Assembly (NCBI GenBank): GCA_900114405.1
Contig: FOSY01000004.1
Coordinates: forward strand, 1 to 64,000
Direction of reading: 5' to 3'
DNA length: 64,000 bases
Origin: Lachnospiraceae bacterium KH1T2
GTDB lineage: Bacteria; Bacillota; Clostridia; Lachnospirales; Lachnospiraceae
The translations under genes were made by a program, and so were the position numbers. Each line of letters begins with the position of its first letter. Within the stretch, counting starts at the first letter, position 1. The notes under the pieces are model-generated. The model was not told where the DNA came from, searched no databases, and worked only from the letters and a program-made list of their open reading frames with translations. Below are positions 27,083 through 35,115 of this stretch, piece by piece.

Positions 27083-27343
27083 TTATCCAAGGTTTTCTTT
27101 CAAAGCCTTTCTCATACCTTTCTCTGCTTCATCTTCATCCGGACCGTCGATAGTGATCGTAAGATCATCTCCAAATCTCGCCTTTAATGCAACCAGTCCA
27201 ATGATCGACTTACCATTCAAAGTAATGTCATCATGTGTTATGGATATTTTACTCTTATAACGTTCAGCTTCACGAGCTACGCCCGCAGCCGGTCTGGCAT
27301 GCATTCCAATCTCACTTGTAATATTGAAATCGAACTGTCTCAT
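27083..27343 (-). CDS. ptsH: phosphocarrier protein HPr
   Basis: An 86-aa cytoplasmic phosphocarrier of the sugar phosphotransferase system. His15 lies in GMHARPA and the regulatory Ser46 in LNGKSIIGL, both at canonical positions, so it can act in transport and in HPr-kinase/CcpA-type catabolite control. No ptsI follows: the gene has its own promoter and terminator and stands alone. GAAGGAG precedes the ATG. The operator-like palindrome before glgP would fit CcpA/HPr control in this organism, but this is inference. Confidence 0.93.
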   Translation of the reverse strand: MRQFDFNITSEIGMHARPAAGVAREAERYKSKISITHDDITLNGKSIIGLVALKARFGDDLTITIDGPDEDEAEKGMRKALKENLG

Positions 27344-27395
27344 ATTTACTCCTTCTAATATGAATAACGCTTTCTCACTTTACACACGAAAAGCT

Positions 27396-27424
27396 ATTAT
27401 ATATTAGCAGTAAACTATTTTCAA
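27396..27424 (-). promoter_or_regulatory. ptsH promoter
   Basis: TTGAAA (27419-27424), 17-bp spacer, perfect TATAAT (27396-27401) on the minus strand. Confidence 0.82.
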
Positions 27425-27689
27425 GAAAAAAAATTATTTCGCATTATCCATAGGATCAGTCGAATAAATATTTTCATTTGTTTTATTATCGACAAGCATA
27501 TTGATTTAGTTAACAGCTTTTTACAATGTTTCTGATTATGAGCACAGCTGACAGTTAATTCGTATCTACATTAGTAGTCAAAAGTGATGTCATGGATGAT
27601 GACTTTTTACCCTGTCATCATATGATGCATCCATAATACATTATGCATAAAATTCATGTATTAAATCAAAATATACATCAATTTCTGCA
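27425..27689. other. AT-rich intergenic stretch with a dyad
   Basis: No gene is supported between the ptsH promoter and the ABC-transporter promoter region. It contains a nested dyad: TGATGAC (27597-27603) / GTCATCA (27614-27620) within GGATG (27594-27598) / CATCC (27628-27632), and repeated ATGCAT-like words around 27620-27650. It may hold upstream regulator sites. Confidence 0.4.
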
Positions 27690-27724
27690 TTTTATTCAAA
27701 AAATAATCAATTTTTTGAATAAAA
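27690..27724. promoter_or_regulatory. 35-bp palindrome abutting the ABC-transporter promoter
   Basis: Perfect 15-bp arms TTTTATTCAAAAAAT / ATTTTTTGAATAAAA around a 5-nt centre, ending 4 bp before the -35 box. The position suits an activator or repressor operator. Confidence 0.65.
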
Positions 27725-27728
27725 ATAC

Positions 27729-27756
27729 TTGATTTTAAATTTTAATCAGTTATAAT
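27729..27756 (+). promoter_or_regulatory. promoter of the amino-acid ABC transporter operon
   Basis: TTGATT (27729-27734), 16-bp spacer, TATAAT (27751-27756). Transcription would start near 27763. Confidence 0.75.
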
Positions 27757-27762
27757 TTTCAT

Positions 27763-27926
27763 CAAGAGAACATTTATCAGAAACATACATTTATCTCGGT
27801 CAGGGATACGATCACTGACTGAATAAACGTTCCGCGAGGATGTGCAAAGATTTGCATATGAGATATGTCAGCTGTGCTGATGCAAATCTCGCGGGAGGAA
27901 ATTTGAAAATCCAGGGAGGAATTTTT
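27763..27926 (+). ncRNA. structured 5' leader of the ABC-transporter operon
   Basis: The ~164-nt leader folds into a hairpin CGGTCAG / CTGACTG (about 27797-27824) and a larger one: CCGCGAG (27831-27837) pairs with CTCGCGG (about 27886-27893), and inside it ATTTGCAT pairs with ATGCAAAT. A competing TGCAAAGATTTGCA pairing is also possible. The ribosome site lies just after. I could not match it to lysine, glycine, T-box, SAM or guanidine riboswitches. Confidence 0.5.
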
Positions 27927-28916
27927 ATGAAAAAGAATTTATCTATCATGATCGCTGCAATTCTTGCCGCAGTATCGCTCACAGCCTGTGGCTCATCTTC
28001 AAGCTCTGCCCCTGCTGCATCATCTGAAGCTGCACCGGCTGCAAGCTCTGAGGCAGCTTCATCTGAAGGCTCTGCTGAGATCTCAAAAGATGTAACTACT
28101 GTTACACCTGGAAAGCTTACAGTTGCAACATCTCCTGATTTCGCTCCTTATGAATTTTATAATGTTAAAAGCGGTACTCCTGAGCTTGCCGGTTTTGATA
28201 TCGCTCTTGCTCAGAGAATTGCCGATGAACTTGGTCTTGAACTTCAGGTAGTTCCGATGGATTTCGACGGAATCCTCATGGAGCTCCAGAATGGAAATGT
28301 AGACCTCGGTATCTCAGGTTTCTCACCAAGTCCTGAGCGTGCACAGGCATTCGACTTCTCAGACCTTTACTATCAGGGTGGTCAGGCATTCGTCATTCGT
28401 AAGGACGATGCAGAAAAATATAAGGGATATGAAGATTTCGACGGACAGCCTGTAGGTGCTCAGAACGGTTCTATCCAGATGGATCTCGCTAATAAAAATA
28501 CTCCAAATGCAAATATCATCGGTCTTGCAAAAGTAACTGATATCATTTCAGAGCTTACTACAGGAAAGCTCGAAGGCGCATTTATAGAAACAGCCGTTGC
28601 AGAGCAGTATATCAAGAACTATCCTGAACTCCAGATTGCATGGGATGTCGAGTACGATGCAGAGGGCTCTGCTATCGCTCTTAAGAAGGGCAGCGACCTC
28701 CTTCCTTCAGTAAACGCTGTAGTAAAAGAAGTACTTTCTGATGGTTCTATGGATAAGTACATCACAGAAGCTCAGGAACTTGCTTCAGACGAATCAAGTG
28801 TATATGAAGGTCAGCTCACAGAAGACGGCAGCATTTCAACAGAATCTGCTTCTACAGAGAGCGCATCTACAGAAGCTGCTTCAACAGAAAACGCATCCAG
28901 CGAAGCTGCTGAATAA
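27927..28916 (+). CDS. amino-acid ABC transporter substrate-binding lipoprotein
   Basis: Captures an amino acid outside the membrane. The 329-aa protein has a lipobox LTAC-G (Cys ~21), a Ser/Ala/Pro linker, then a family-3 solute-binding domain (LTVATSPDFAPYEFYN near 65, GFDIALAQRIADELGLEL near 88, FSDLYYQGGQAFVI). Unusually it ends in a ~30-residue low-complexity tail of TESAS/TEAAS repeats. GGGAGGA precedes ATG 27927; a longer frame from 27840 runs through the structured leader and is rejected. First gene of an operon with a permease and ATPase. The exact ligand is unknown; a polar amino acid is likely. Confidence 0.9.
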   Translation: MKKNLSIMIAAILAAVSLTACGSSSSSAPAASSEAAPAASSEAASSEGSAEISKDVTTVTPGKLTVATSPDFAPYEFYNVKSGTPELAGFDIALAQRIADELGLELQVVPMDFDGILMELQNGNVDLGISGFSPSPERAQAFDFSDLYYQGGQAFVIRKDDAEKYKGYEDFDGQPVGAQNGSIQMDLANKNTPNANIIGLAKVTDIISELTTGKLEGAFIETAVAEQYIKNYPELQIAWDVEYDAEGSAIALKKGSDLLPSVNAVVKEVLSDGSMDKYITEAQELASDESSVYEGQLTEDGSISTESASTESASTEAASTENASSEAAE

Positions 28917-28922
28917 CTTACA

Positions 28923-29007
28923 GTAACCGCATAATCTCCGGGGCTCTCCCGGAGAGCATTCGGTTACGAAGCAGGATAAAGGAACACTATTGTCCTGTAT
29001 CCTGCTT
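28923..29007 (+). repeat. tandem intercistronic hairpins
   Basis: Hairpin 1: GTAACCG (28923-28929) / CGGTTAC (28961-28967) enclosing TCTCCGGG / CCCGGAGA. Hairpin 2: AAGCAGGATA (28969-28978) / TATCCTGCTT (28998-29007). Neither has a strong T-run. They may protect the abundant binding-protein mRNA or reduce read-through to the permease. Confidence 0.7.
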
Positions 29008-29066
29008 TGTAATTGAATTATTTTGATTACTAAAAAATCCTAAAACTTGAAAGGTGGAATCAACTG

Positions 29067-29846
29067 ATGACTATTAGCATGGCTAATATGGGAAAGATCC
29101 TTACATATGGCAACATGTTTGGTCAGGGACTCATCGTTACAGTACTCCTTGCTGCATGTACAGTATTCTTTGGATTTTTCCTCGCATTCGCTCTTGCACT
29201 GATGCTTCTTTCAGATGTAAGACCATTTAGACATTTAGAGAAAATAAAGACTGACAATATCAACGTCAAAAAAAGAAACGACTTTATAGCCCGTTTCAAC
29301 CCTGTAAAGCTCATCGCAAGTGCTTATGTACAGTTTGTAAGATGCACACCAATGCTGGTTCAGGTATTTTTGGTATATTACGTAGTATTTGGATTTGTTG
29401 CGCTTCCAAAATTCACGATCTTTGGCTTCATACAGTTTGAGCGTTTCTTTCCGGCAGCATTCGCTCTGGCCTTGAATTCAGGCGGTTACATGAGTGCTGT
29501 CATCCGAGGTGGAATCGAAGGCGTAGATAAAGGACAGACCGAGGCCGCAAGATCTCTCGGTATGTCAAAAGGTGAGACGATGTATCACATCATTTTCCCA
29601 CAGGCAGTAAAAAACATCCTGCCGGCAGTTGCCAATGAATTCGTAACTATCATCAAAGAATCTTCTATATGCTACACGATCGGTGTGCAGGATATTATGT
29701 TTAATGTAAAAAGTGTACAGTCAGCAACTTTCATCGTAGCCGAGCCGCTCATCATGGCAACGCTCCTTTACTTCTGCCTGTGCTTCCCGACATCAAAGAT
29801 CATCGAGCACGTAGAAAGGAGGATGCGTCAAAGTGACAACAGATAA
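29067..29846 (+). CDS. amino-acid ABC transporter permease
   Basis: Inner-membrane subunit (259 aa) of the polar amino-acid family (HisM/GlnP type). The ATPase-contact EAA loop is [20 protein letters not shown] near residue 160. A ~30-residue cytoplasmic insertion rich in Lys/Asn ([15 protein letters not shown]) after the first helices is longer than usual. AGGTGG precedes the ATG, and the end overlaps the ATPase gene by 14 bp. Confidence 0.9.
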   Translation: MTISMANMGKILTYGNMFGQGLIVTVLLAACTVFFGFFLAFALALMLLSDVRPFRHLEKIKTDNINVKKRNDFIARFNPVKLIASAYVQFVRCTPMLVQVFLVYYVVFGFVALPKFTIFGFIQFERFFPAAFALALNSGGYMSAVIRGGIEGVDKGQTEAARSLGMSKGETMYHIIFPQAVKNILPAVANEFVTIIKESSICYTIGVQDIMFNVKSVQSATFIVAEPLIMATLLYFCLCFPTSKIIEHVERRMRQSDNR

Positions 29847-30579
29847 TGTAATGATAAGCGTCAAAGGCTTAAAAAAACACTATAATTACGGTGTTGTAAA
29901 AGCGCTTGACGGTGTTGATATCGATATAAATAAAGGCGATGTAATGGTTGTCATCGGTCCGTCAGGTTCCGGTAAATCAACCTTTCTGCGCAGCTTAAAC
30001 CTTCTTGAAGAACCAACTGAAGGAAGCATATTCTTTCAGGGTAAAGATATCGTAAACGACAAGATCGACATGGATAAATTCCGTCAGAAAATGGGAATGG
30101 TCTTTCAGCATTTTAACCTTTTCCCGCATAAGACAGTTCTCGAAAACCTCACTCTTGCTCCGCAAGTTGTAAAAAAAGCAAACAAAGCTGAAATTGAGAA
30201 AAAAGCTCTCGAACTTCTTGACCGTGTAGGACTTGCTGACAGAGCAAACGCATACCCTGTGCAGCTTTCAGGCGGTCAGAAACAGCGTGTAGCTATAGTA
30301 CGGGCTCTTTGTATGGAGCCTGAAGTAATGCTCTTCGACGAGCCAACTTCCGCTCTTGACCCTGAAATGGTCGGCGAAGTTCTCGAAGTTATGAAAGAGC
30401 TTGCCCATAATGGAATGACAATGGTATGTGTAACTCATGAAATGGGCTTCGCTCGTGAAGTAGGAAACAGAGTAGTGTTCATGGCCGATGGAAAGCTCAT
30501 CGAGCAGGGAACGCCTGACCAGATCTTTGATCATCCTCAAAGTCCAAGACTTAAAGATTTCCTCGGAAAAGTTCTATAG
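29833..30579 (+). CDS. amino-acid ABC transporter ATP-binding protein
   Basis: GlnQ/HisP-type ATPase, 248 aa. Walker [11 protein letters not shown]-loop VFQHFNLFP, signature LSGGQKQRV, Walker B VMLFDEP and H-loop VTHEM are all intact. The GTG start at 29833 has AAGGAGG ten bases upstream, inside the permease gene; ATG 29851 is the alternative. It completes a three-gene importer with the two preceding genes and is followed by the hydrolase gene after ~100 bp. Confidence 0.92.
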   Translation: MTTDNVMISVKGLKKHYNYGVVKALDGVDIDINKGDVMVVIGPSGSGKSTFLRSLNLLEEPTEGSIFFQGKDIVNDKIDMDKFRQKMGMVFQHFNLFPHKTVLENLTLAPQVVKKANKAEIEKKALELLDRVGLADRANAYPVQLSGGQKQRVAIVRALCMEPEVMLFDEPTSALDPEMVGEVLEVMKELAHNGMTMVCVTHEMGFAREVGNRVVFMADGKLIEQGTPDQIFDHPQSPRLKDFLGKVL

Positions 30580-30596
30580 TAAACGTCAGATAAAAC

Positions 30597-30649
30597 TACC
30601 GCTTACGGTAGTATAACACAAAGCTCCTATGATCTTTCATGGGAGCTTT
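30597..30649 (+). repeat. two hairpins between ATPase and hydrolase genes
   Basis: CTACC-GCTTAC-GGTAG (30597-30612), then AAAGCTCC (30620-30627) / GGAGCTTT (30642-30649) with inner ATGA/TCAT pairs. The second resembles a weak terminator with no long T-run, so partial read-through to the hydrolase gene is plausible. Confidence 0.6.
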
Positions 30650-30677
30650 AACTATACAATACGAAAGGATCGACAAC

Positions 30678-32114
30678 ATGAATTCGTTTAAAAAGGAAGC
30701 TGTAGACTACATTGATAAACATTCGAATATTTTCACAGAAGTTTCTGACCAGATATGGGCAACACCGGAATTAAGCCTAAAGGAGTACAGGTCTGCCGCT
30801 TTATACGAAAAAGTGCTTGAAGAGAACGGTTTCACCGTAGAAAAGGAAATTGACGGCATCGAAACAGCCTTCACAGGAACTTTCGGACACGGTAAACCTG
30901 TAATCGGAATCCTTGGTGAATTCGATGCTTTATCCGGGCTAAGCCAGAAAAAAGGACAGGTGAAACATAAACCTCTAGTTCCAGGTGCTCCGGGACATGG
31001 ATGCGGTCACAACATGCTTGGCGCAGGTGCACTTGCTGCTGCCTTTGCCATAAAGGACTACCTTGAGACCTCCGGCCGCGAAGGAACTGTGATATTCTAC
31101 GGATGCCCCGGAGAAGAAGGCGGCGCTGCCAAAGCTTTCATGGCTCGCGATAATATCTGGTACTCGCTCGATGCTGCACTTACCTGGCACCCTGAAGACG
31201 TTAACGAAGTCAAGACCGGCACAAATAACTCAACGATTCAGATTCTTTATGATTTTCATGGTATATCAGCTCACGCTGCCGGAGATCCCGAAGACGGACG
31301 TTCTGCCTTAGATGCTGTAGAGCTTATGAATACCGGCGTTCAGTATCTTCGTGAACATATGACCTCTGACTGCCGCATCCACTATGCTATCACTGATGCG
31401 GGCGGAGTTTCACCAAACGTGGTTCAGGACCATGCCTCAGTACTTTATATGGTTCGCGCCGGCAAAGTACGTGCCTGTGTGGATCTGCTCAAACGTGTAG
31501 ATAAGATCGCGCAAGGCGCTGCGCTCATGACAGAGACTAGCTATGACCGTACTTTTATAGATGGTACTGCAGACCTCGTGCCGAATTTTACATTGGAAAA
31601 TGTTTTCTACGAAAATTTCAAGGAACTGGGCGTTCCCGCTTATACAGAAAAAGAACTTGACTTTGCGCAAAAACTCCGCGACACTTGCCCTGTAAACGAA
31701 GCTCCGGGCTTTGCCTCTACTCTTAGTGATGAAATCCGTGAATTTACAGCAAAAGCAAGTAAGAATGGTACAAAAGCAATGAACGACTTCCTCGTTCCTC
31801 TTTATCACAGCAACGCTTTTCAGGCCGGCTCTACTGACGTAGGTGATGTATCATGGGAAACCCCAACAGCTCAGATACATGTTGCCGGATTTGTAAGCGG
31901 TGCTCCCGGTCACAGCTGGCAAAACGTGTCCTGCGGTGGAACCACTATCGGTCACAAAGCTCTTCTCCATGCCGGCAAGGTCATCGCATGTACCGCAATA
32001 GATCTCTATGAAGATCCTGAACTTCTCAAGGAAGCTCAAAAAGAATTTAGGGAAAAGACCAAGTCAGGCTATGTCTGCCCTATAGAAAAGGACGCCAAGC
32101 CTTTTGCTCTTTAA
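30678..32114 (+). CDS. M20-family amidohydrolase (AbgB-like)
   Basis: Zinc-dependent amidohydrolase of 478 aa, close in layout to the B subunit of p-aminobenzoyl-glutamate hydrolase. Metal motifs: GHGCGHN near residue 110, GCPGEEGGAAK near 150 and late His in HVAGFVSGAPGHSWQ; the lid region GISAHAAGDPEDGRSALDA is typical of M20D. AAAGGATCG precedes ATG 30678. It sits after an amino-acid importer, so it may hydrolyse an imported N-acyl or aminobenzoyl amino acid. No AbgA partner is visible. Substrate unknown. Confidence 0.85.
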   Translation: MNSFKKEAVDYIDKHSNIFTEVSDQIWATPELSLKEYRSAALYEKVLEENGFTVEKEIDGIETAFTGTFGHGKPVIGILGEFDALSGLSQKKGQVKHKPLVPGAPGHGCGHNMLGAGALAAAFAIKDYLETSGREGTVIFYGCPGEEGGAAKAFMARDNIWYSLDAALTWHPEDVNEVKTGTNNSTIQILYDFHGISAHAAGDPEDGRSALDAVELMNTGVQYLREHMTSDCRIHYAITDAGGVSPNVVQDHASVLYMVRAGKVRACVDLLKRVDKIAQGAALMTETSYDRTFIDGTADLVPNFTLENVFYENFKELGVPAYTEKELDFAQKLRDTCPVNEAPGFASTLSDEIREFTAKASKNGTKAMNDFLVPLYHSNAFQAGSTDVGDVSWETPTAQIHVAGFVSGAPGHSWQNVSCGGTTIGHKALLHAGKVIACTAIDLYEDPELLKEAQKEFREKTKSGYVCPIEKDAKPFAL

Positions 32115-32122
32115 AAGAAATA

Positions 32123-32158
32123 ACTCCCGACTGATATCAGCCGGGAGTATATTTTTTC
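32123..32158. terminator. bidirectional terminator
   Basis: Stem ACTCCCG (32123-32129) / CGGGAGT (32142-32148) with an inner CTGATATCAG palindrome. TATATTTTTT follows on the plus strand and a T-rich tract on the minus strand, serving the hydrolase gene and fba. Confidence 0.85.
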
Positions 32159-32172
32159 CGTAAAGCTTAAAT

Positions 32173-33036
32173 TCAAGCCTTTCCAACAGAACCGAAGAGT
32201 TCCATCTTTTCCTTTGTCTTAGCCTTGATAGCTTCGAAACCAGGAGCAAGAAGCTTACGAGGATCAAATCCCTTACCTTCCTGATCCTTACCAGCTTCGA
32301 TGTAACCACGTGTTGCATCAGCGAATACAAGCTGACACTCTGTGTTTACGTTGATCTTAGATACACCGAGGCTGATAGCCTTAGCGATCATATCATCAGG
32401 GATACCTGTACCACCGTGAAGAACGAGTGGCATAGCACCTGTCTTAGCCTGGATGTTATCAAGAACGTCGAAACGAAGTCCTTCCCAGTTTGCAGGGTAT
32501 TTACCATGAATATTACCGATACCTGCAGCGAGCATATCTACGCCAAGGTCAGCTACTCTCTTACACTCTTCAGGATCAGCACACTCACCTGTGCTTACAA
32601 CACCGTCTTCTTCACCACCGATGCCGCCTACTTCAGCTTCGATAGAAAGTCCAAGGTGATGAGCAACGCTTACGAGCTCTTTTGTCTTAGCAACGTTCTC
32701 TTCGATGTCATAGTGTGAACCATCGAACATAACTGATGTGAAACCAGCTTCGATGCACTTGTAGCAGCCTTCGAATGAGCCGTGATCAAGGTGAAGAGCT
32801 ACTGGAACAGTGATTCCAAGGCTCTTATCCATAGCCTTAACCATAGCAGCTACTGTAGCGAAGCCTGTCATGTACTTTCCTGCACCCTCAGATACACCAA
32901 GGATTACTGGAGAGTTGAGCTCCTGTGCTGTCTGAAGAATAGCCTTAGTCCACTCAAGGTTGTTGATGTTGAAGTGACCTACTGCGTAGTGACCTTCCTT
33001 TGCTTTCTTAAGCATTTCTGTTGCAGATACTAACAT
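32173..33036 (-). CDS. fba: class II fructose-bisphosphate aldolase
   Basis: Zinc-dependent glycolytic/gluconeogenic aldolase, 287 aa. Metal and substrate motifs: LHLDHGSFEG near residue 82, AEVGGIGGEEDG near 134, GIGNIHGKYP near 172, LHGGTGIPDD near 207 and the phosphate loop INVNTE. A GTAGGAGTG-like ribosome site precedes the ATG. It is monocistronic with its own promoter and shared terminator. Strong codon bias toward a few codons fits a highly expressed housekeeping enzyme. A tagatose-bisphosphate specificity cannot be wholly excluded. Confidence 0.94.
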   Translation of the reverse strand: MLVSATEMLKKAKEGHYAVGHFNINNLEWTKAILQTAQELNSPVILGVSEGAGKYMTGFATVAAMVKAMDKSLGITVPVALHLDHGSFEGCYKCIEAGFTSVMFDGSHYDIEENVAKTKELVSVAHHLGLSIEAEVGGIGGEEDGVVSTGECADPEECKRVADLGVDMLAAGIGNIHGKYPANWEGLRFDVLDNIQAKTGAMPLVLHGGTGIPDDMIAKAISLGVSKINVNTECQLVFADATRGYIEAGKDQEGKGFDPRKLLAPGFEAIKAKTKEKMELFGSVGKA

Positions 33037-33119
33037 ATTCTTACACTCCTATACTTAAACAATGTTAAATGTTATATGAAAAGAAATTTTTTATAAAATT
33101 CTTTTCACAGTTCTAATTT

Positions 33120-33148
33120 ATTATAAGACCTAATGTAAAAAAAATAAA
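33120..33148 (-). promoter_or_regulatory. fba promoter
   Basis: TTTATT (33143-33148), 17-bp spacer, perfect TATAAT (33120-33125) on the minus strand. Confidence 0.65.
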
Positions 33149-33185
33149 GTTAATTCTTTAACTATGTGGATTTTATCCTTATTAT

Positions 33186-34442
33186 TCACTTTTCCCATAT
33201 CTTTTTTACAAGATTCTGGCATTTTTCGAGCGAAAAACCCGGATCCTGACTCAATATTTTATTCGAAGCAGCAAGCTCTTCTGTATAATCCGAAAGAAAA
33301 TATGCTGTGACCTCTTTTTCTCCAAGATGGCACACCAACGGAAGTACATCATAATTTTGAATGACTGCATTTCCCGCTTCATCCCTGCCTACAGTAACAT
33401 CTGCCATACCTCCGACCATCCTGTTCGTTATAGTATCACCTGATTCGGAAGTCGCACTCACAAAGTTGCCAAGTGAATAATATACGAGCATCTTTTTCTC
33501 TCCGTCAGATACCATTTTCACAGGCTCGATAACATGCGGATGTGCACCGATCACAAGGTCTGCGCCATGCTTAAAAAATATCCCGGTCCACTTTTCCTGC
33601 TCCGCATCAATTGAGAGATTATATTCACTTCCCCAATGAGGGCACACTATCGTAAAGTCCGCATTTTGCTCTGCCTCATCAAGCTGTCTCTCAACCAGCT
33701 CTTTATCCATAAAATTCACGAAATAGTGGCTTCCTTCAATATCTTCATTCCTGTTTGTGCCATAGGTGTAGTTAAGCACCGCAAACTTTATCCCATTTTT
33801 TTCAATATAAAGAAGTGCATTTTGATGCTCTGCATTTTTATTAATACCGACATATCCCACCCATGGATACTTACTCTCCCAGAAATTAATGGTATTTGCA
33901 ATCCCCTCAAGCCCCTTATCCAAGGCATGATTATTCGCATGAAGCACTACATCAAAGCCGGCTTCAGCCTCTGCAATACCAACTTCCTGCGGAGCATTAA
34001 AGACCGGGTAGCCTGATACACCAAGCTCTGTTCCGCCAAGTATAGTCTCCTGATCGACCATTGCAAGATCTGCACCAAGAACTTTATCTTTTACATGGGC
34101 AAAAAGCGCACTATAGTCATATGAGCCATTTTCCTGCAGACCGCTGTCAATGACTCTGTCATGCATAAGCACATCTCCGATCATTACGATCTCCACAGGA
34201 TCATCCGCAGGTTCTTCCTCCGGTTCAAATACCTCACCCAGTACACCATCTTCTGTTATCGTCGGTTTCGCCTCAGCACTTTCCACTTCCTGCAATACTG
34301 AGCTTTCCGTCGTCTTTTCCTCTTCCTGCGTCGCCGATACATCAGCAATGTAATTCTTTTTGTCCATCTCGACGACATGCACCCCTGCGGCCGCTGTTAC
34401 AAGTATCAAAGCGATAACTTTTAGCCCTACACTTCTCCTCAT
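33186..34442 (-). CDS. CapA-family exported metallophosphatase-like protein
   Basis: A 418-aa protein with an N-terminal membrane anchor, an acidic Glu/Pro linker and a CapA domain: IGDVLMHDRV (metal Asp) near residue 88, HANNHALDKG near 171 and GAHPHVIEP near 297 are the calcineurin-like metal motifs. CapA/PgsA proteins help make or export poly-gamma-glutamate, but no capB/capC genes are nearby, so another envelope role is possible. ATG 34442 has GGGGAG with short spacing; GTG 34454 is an alternative. It lies 23 bp after the DUF5067-like lipoprotein gene, probably one operon. Confidence 0.82.
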   Translation of the reverse strand: MRRSVGLKVIALILVTAAAGVHVVEMDKKNYIADVSATQEEEKTTESSVLQEVESAEAKPTITEDGVLGEVFEPEEEPADDPVEIVMIGDVLMHDRVIDSGLQENGSYDYSALFAHVKDKVLGADLAMVDQETILGGTELGVSGYPVFNAPQEVGIAEAEAGFDVVLHANNHALDKGLEGIANTINFWESKYPWVGYVGINKNAEHQNALLYIEKNGIKFAVLNYTYGTNRNEDIEGSHYFVNFMDKELVERQLDEAEQNADFTIVCPHWGSEYNLSIDAEQEKWTGIFFKHGADLVIGAHPHVIEPVKMVSDGEKKMLVYYSLGNFVSATSESGDTITNRMVGGMADVTVGRDEAGNAVIQNYDVLPLVCHLGEKEVTAYFLSDYTEELAASNKILSQDPGFSLEKCQNLVKKIWEK

Positions 34443-34465
34443 ATCTCTCCCCACCTAAAAAGATA

Positions 34466-34990
34466 CTACTCCATTGTGAACTCCTCTGTTCCTAAATTCT
34501 CGATCTGTGGTGTAGTAGACGTATCCATAATGCTCTGTGCCGTTAGAGTGACCTTGCCTGTGCCCTTAAGCTGATAAGCGATCGCGCTGGACGCTGTCTC
34601 TCCAATCTTTACAGGCTCAAATTCCGTCCCTACAAGCTTCTCATCCGGAATAGCAGCTGCAGTAAGCTTTTCACCCTGTGTCACTGTTACTGCCGCTTCC
34701 CATGCTTCCTGCGGGCTTGTTTCTATCCCGGAAGTATTTGTCACATCATACCAAAAGGCTATCACCGGCTCACTGCCGTTTTCATTTCCCTCTTTCCCCG
34801 GCTGAATGATCTGGCTCTTAGTGATCTTTATATTATAAAACGCTCCAATTATTTCATTATTTTCAAAAGAAACAGCCTCATTTGCTGAAATAACCCTCTC
34901 ATCTGCTGTTTCCTCAACTGCCTTCGCTGTACTTCCACAGCCTGTCATAAGTACCGCCGCAGAAACTACCGCTGCCCAGAATTTTTTCAT
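34466..34990 (-). CDS. DUF5067-like lipoprotein
   Basis: A 174-aa lipoprotein with lipobox LMTGC-G (Cys ~18). The body (ENNEIIGAFYNIKITKSQII, then PVIAFWYDVTNTS and AIAYQLKG) resembles the immunoglobulin-like DUF5067/DUF4352 fold found in small Gram-positive lipoproteins. Function unknown. CGGAG lies six bases before ATG 34990; the longer frame starting at 35023 has no ribosome site. First gene of a likely two-gene operon with the CapA-like gene. Confidence 0.75.
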   Translation of the reverse strand: MKKFWAAVVSAAVLMTGCGSTAKAVEETADERVISANEAVSFENNEIIGAFYNIKITKSQIIQPGKEGNENGSEPVIAFWYDVTNTSGIETSPQEAWEAAVTVTQGEKLTAAAIPDEKLVGTEFEPVKIGETASSAIAYQLKGTGKVTLTAQSIMDTSTTPQIENLGTEEFTME

Positions 34991-35044
34991 AATAATCTCC
35001 GTATCCTCAAATTTATAACTCAATTATAGTCTTTTGTTGAATTT

Positions 35045-35088
35045 AAAGAAAGAGCACCGGCAATGATTTTTACTACATTTCCGGTGCT
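35045..35088 (-). terminator. tyrosine-phosphatase gene terminator
   Basis: Stem AGCACCGG (35053-35060) / CCGGTGCT (35081-35088) followed on the minus strand by CTTTCTTT. Confidence 0.75.
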
Positions 35089-35115
35089 TTACTGTACTTA
35101 TTTTATACACTTGTG

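Noticed and set aside
27763-27926. T-box, lysine or glycine riboswitch before the ABC transporter
   Set aside because: No T-box core sequence and no match to the conserved loops of the lysine or glycine classes as I know them; kept only as an unassigned structured leader.
27840-27926. Longer N-terminus for the binding protein at 27927
   Set aside because: It would put 29 residues before a normal signal peptide and run through the structured leader.
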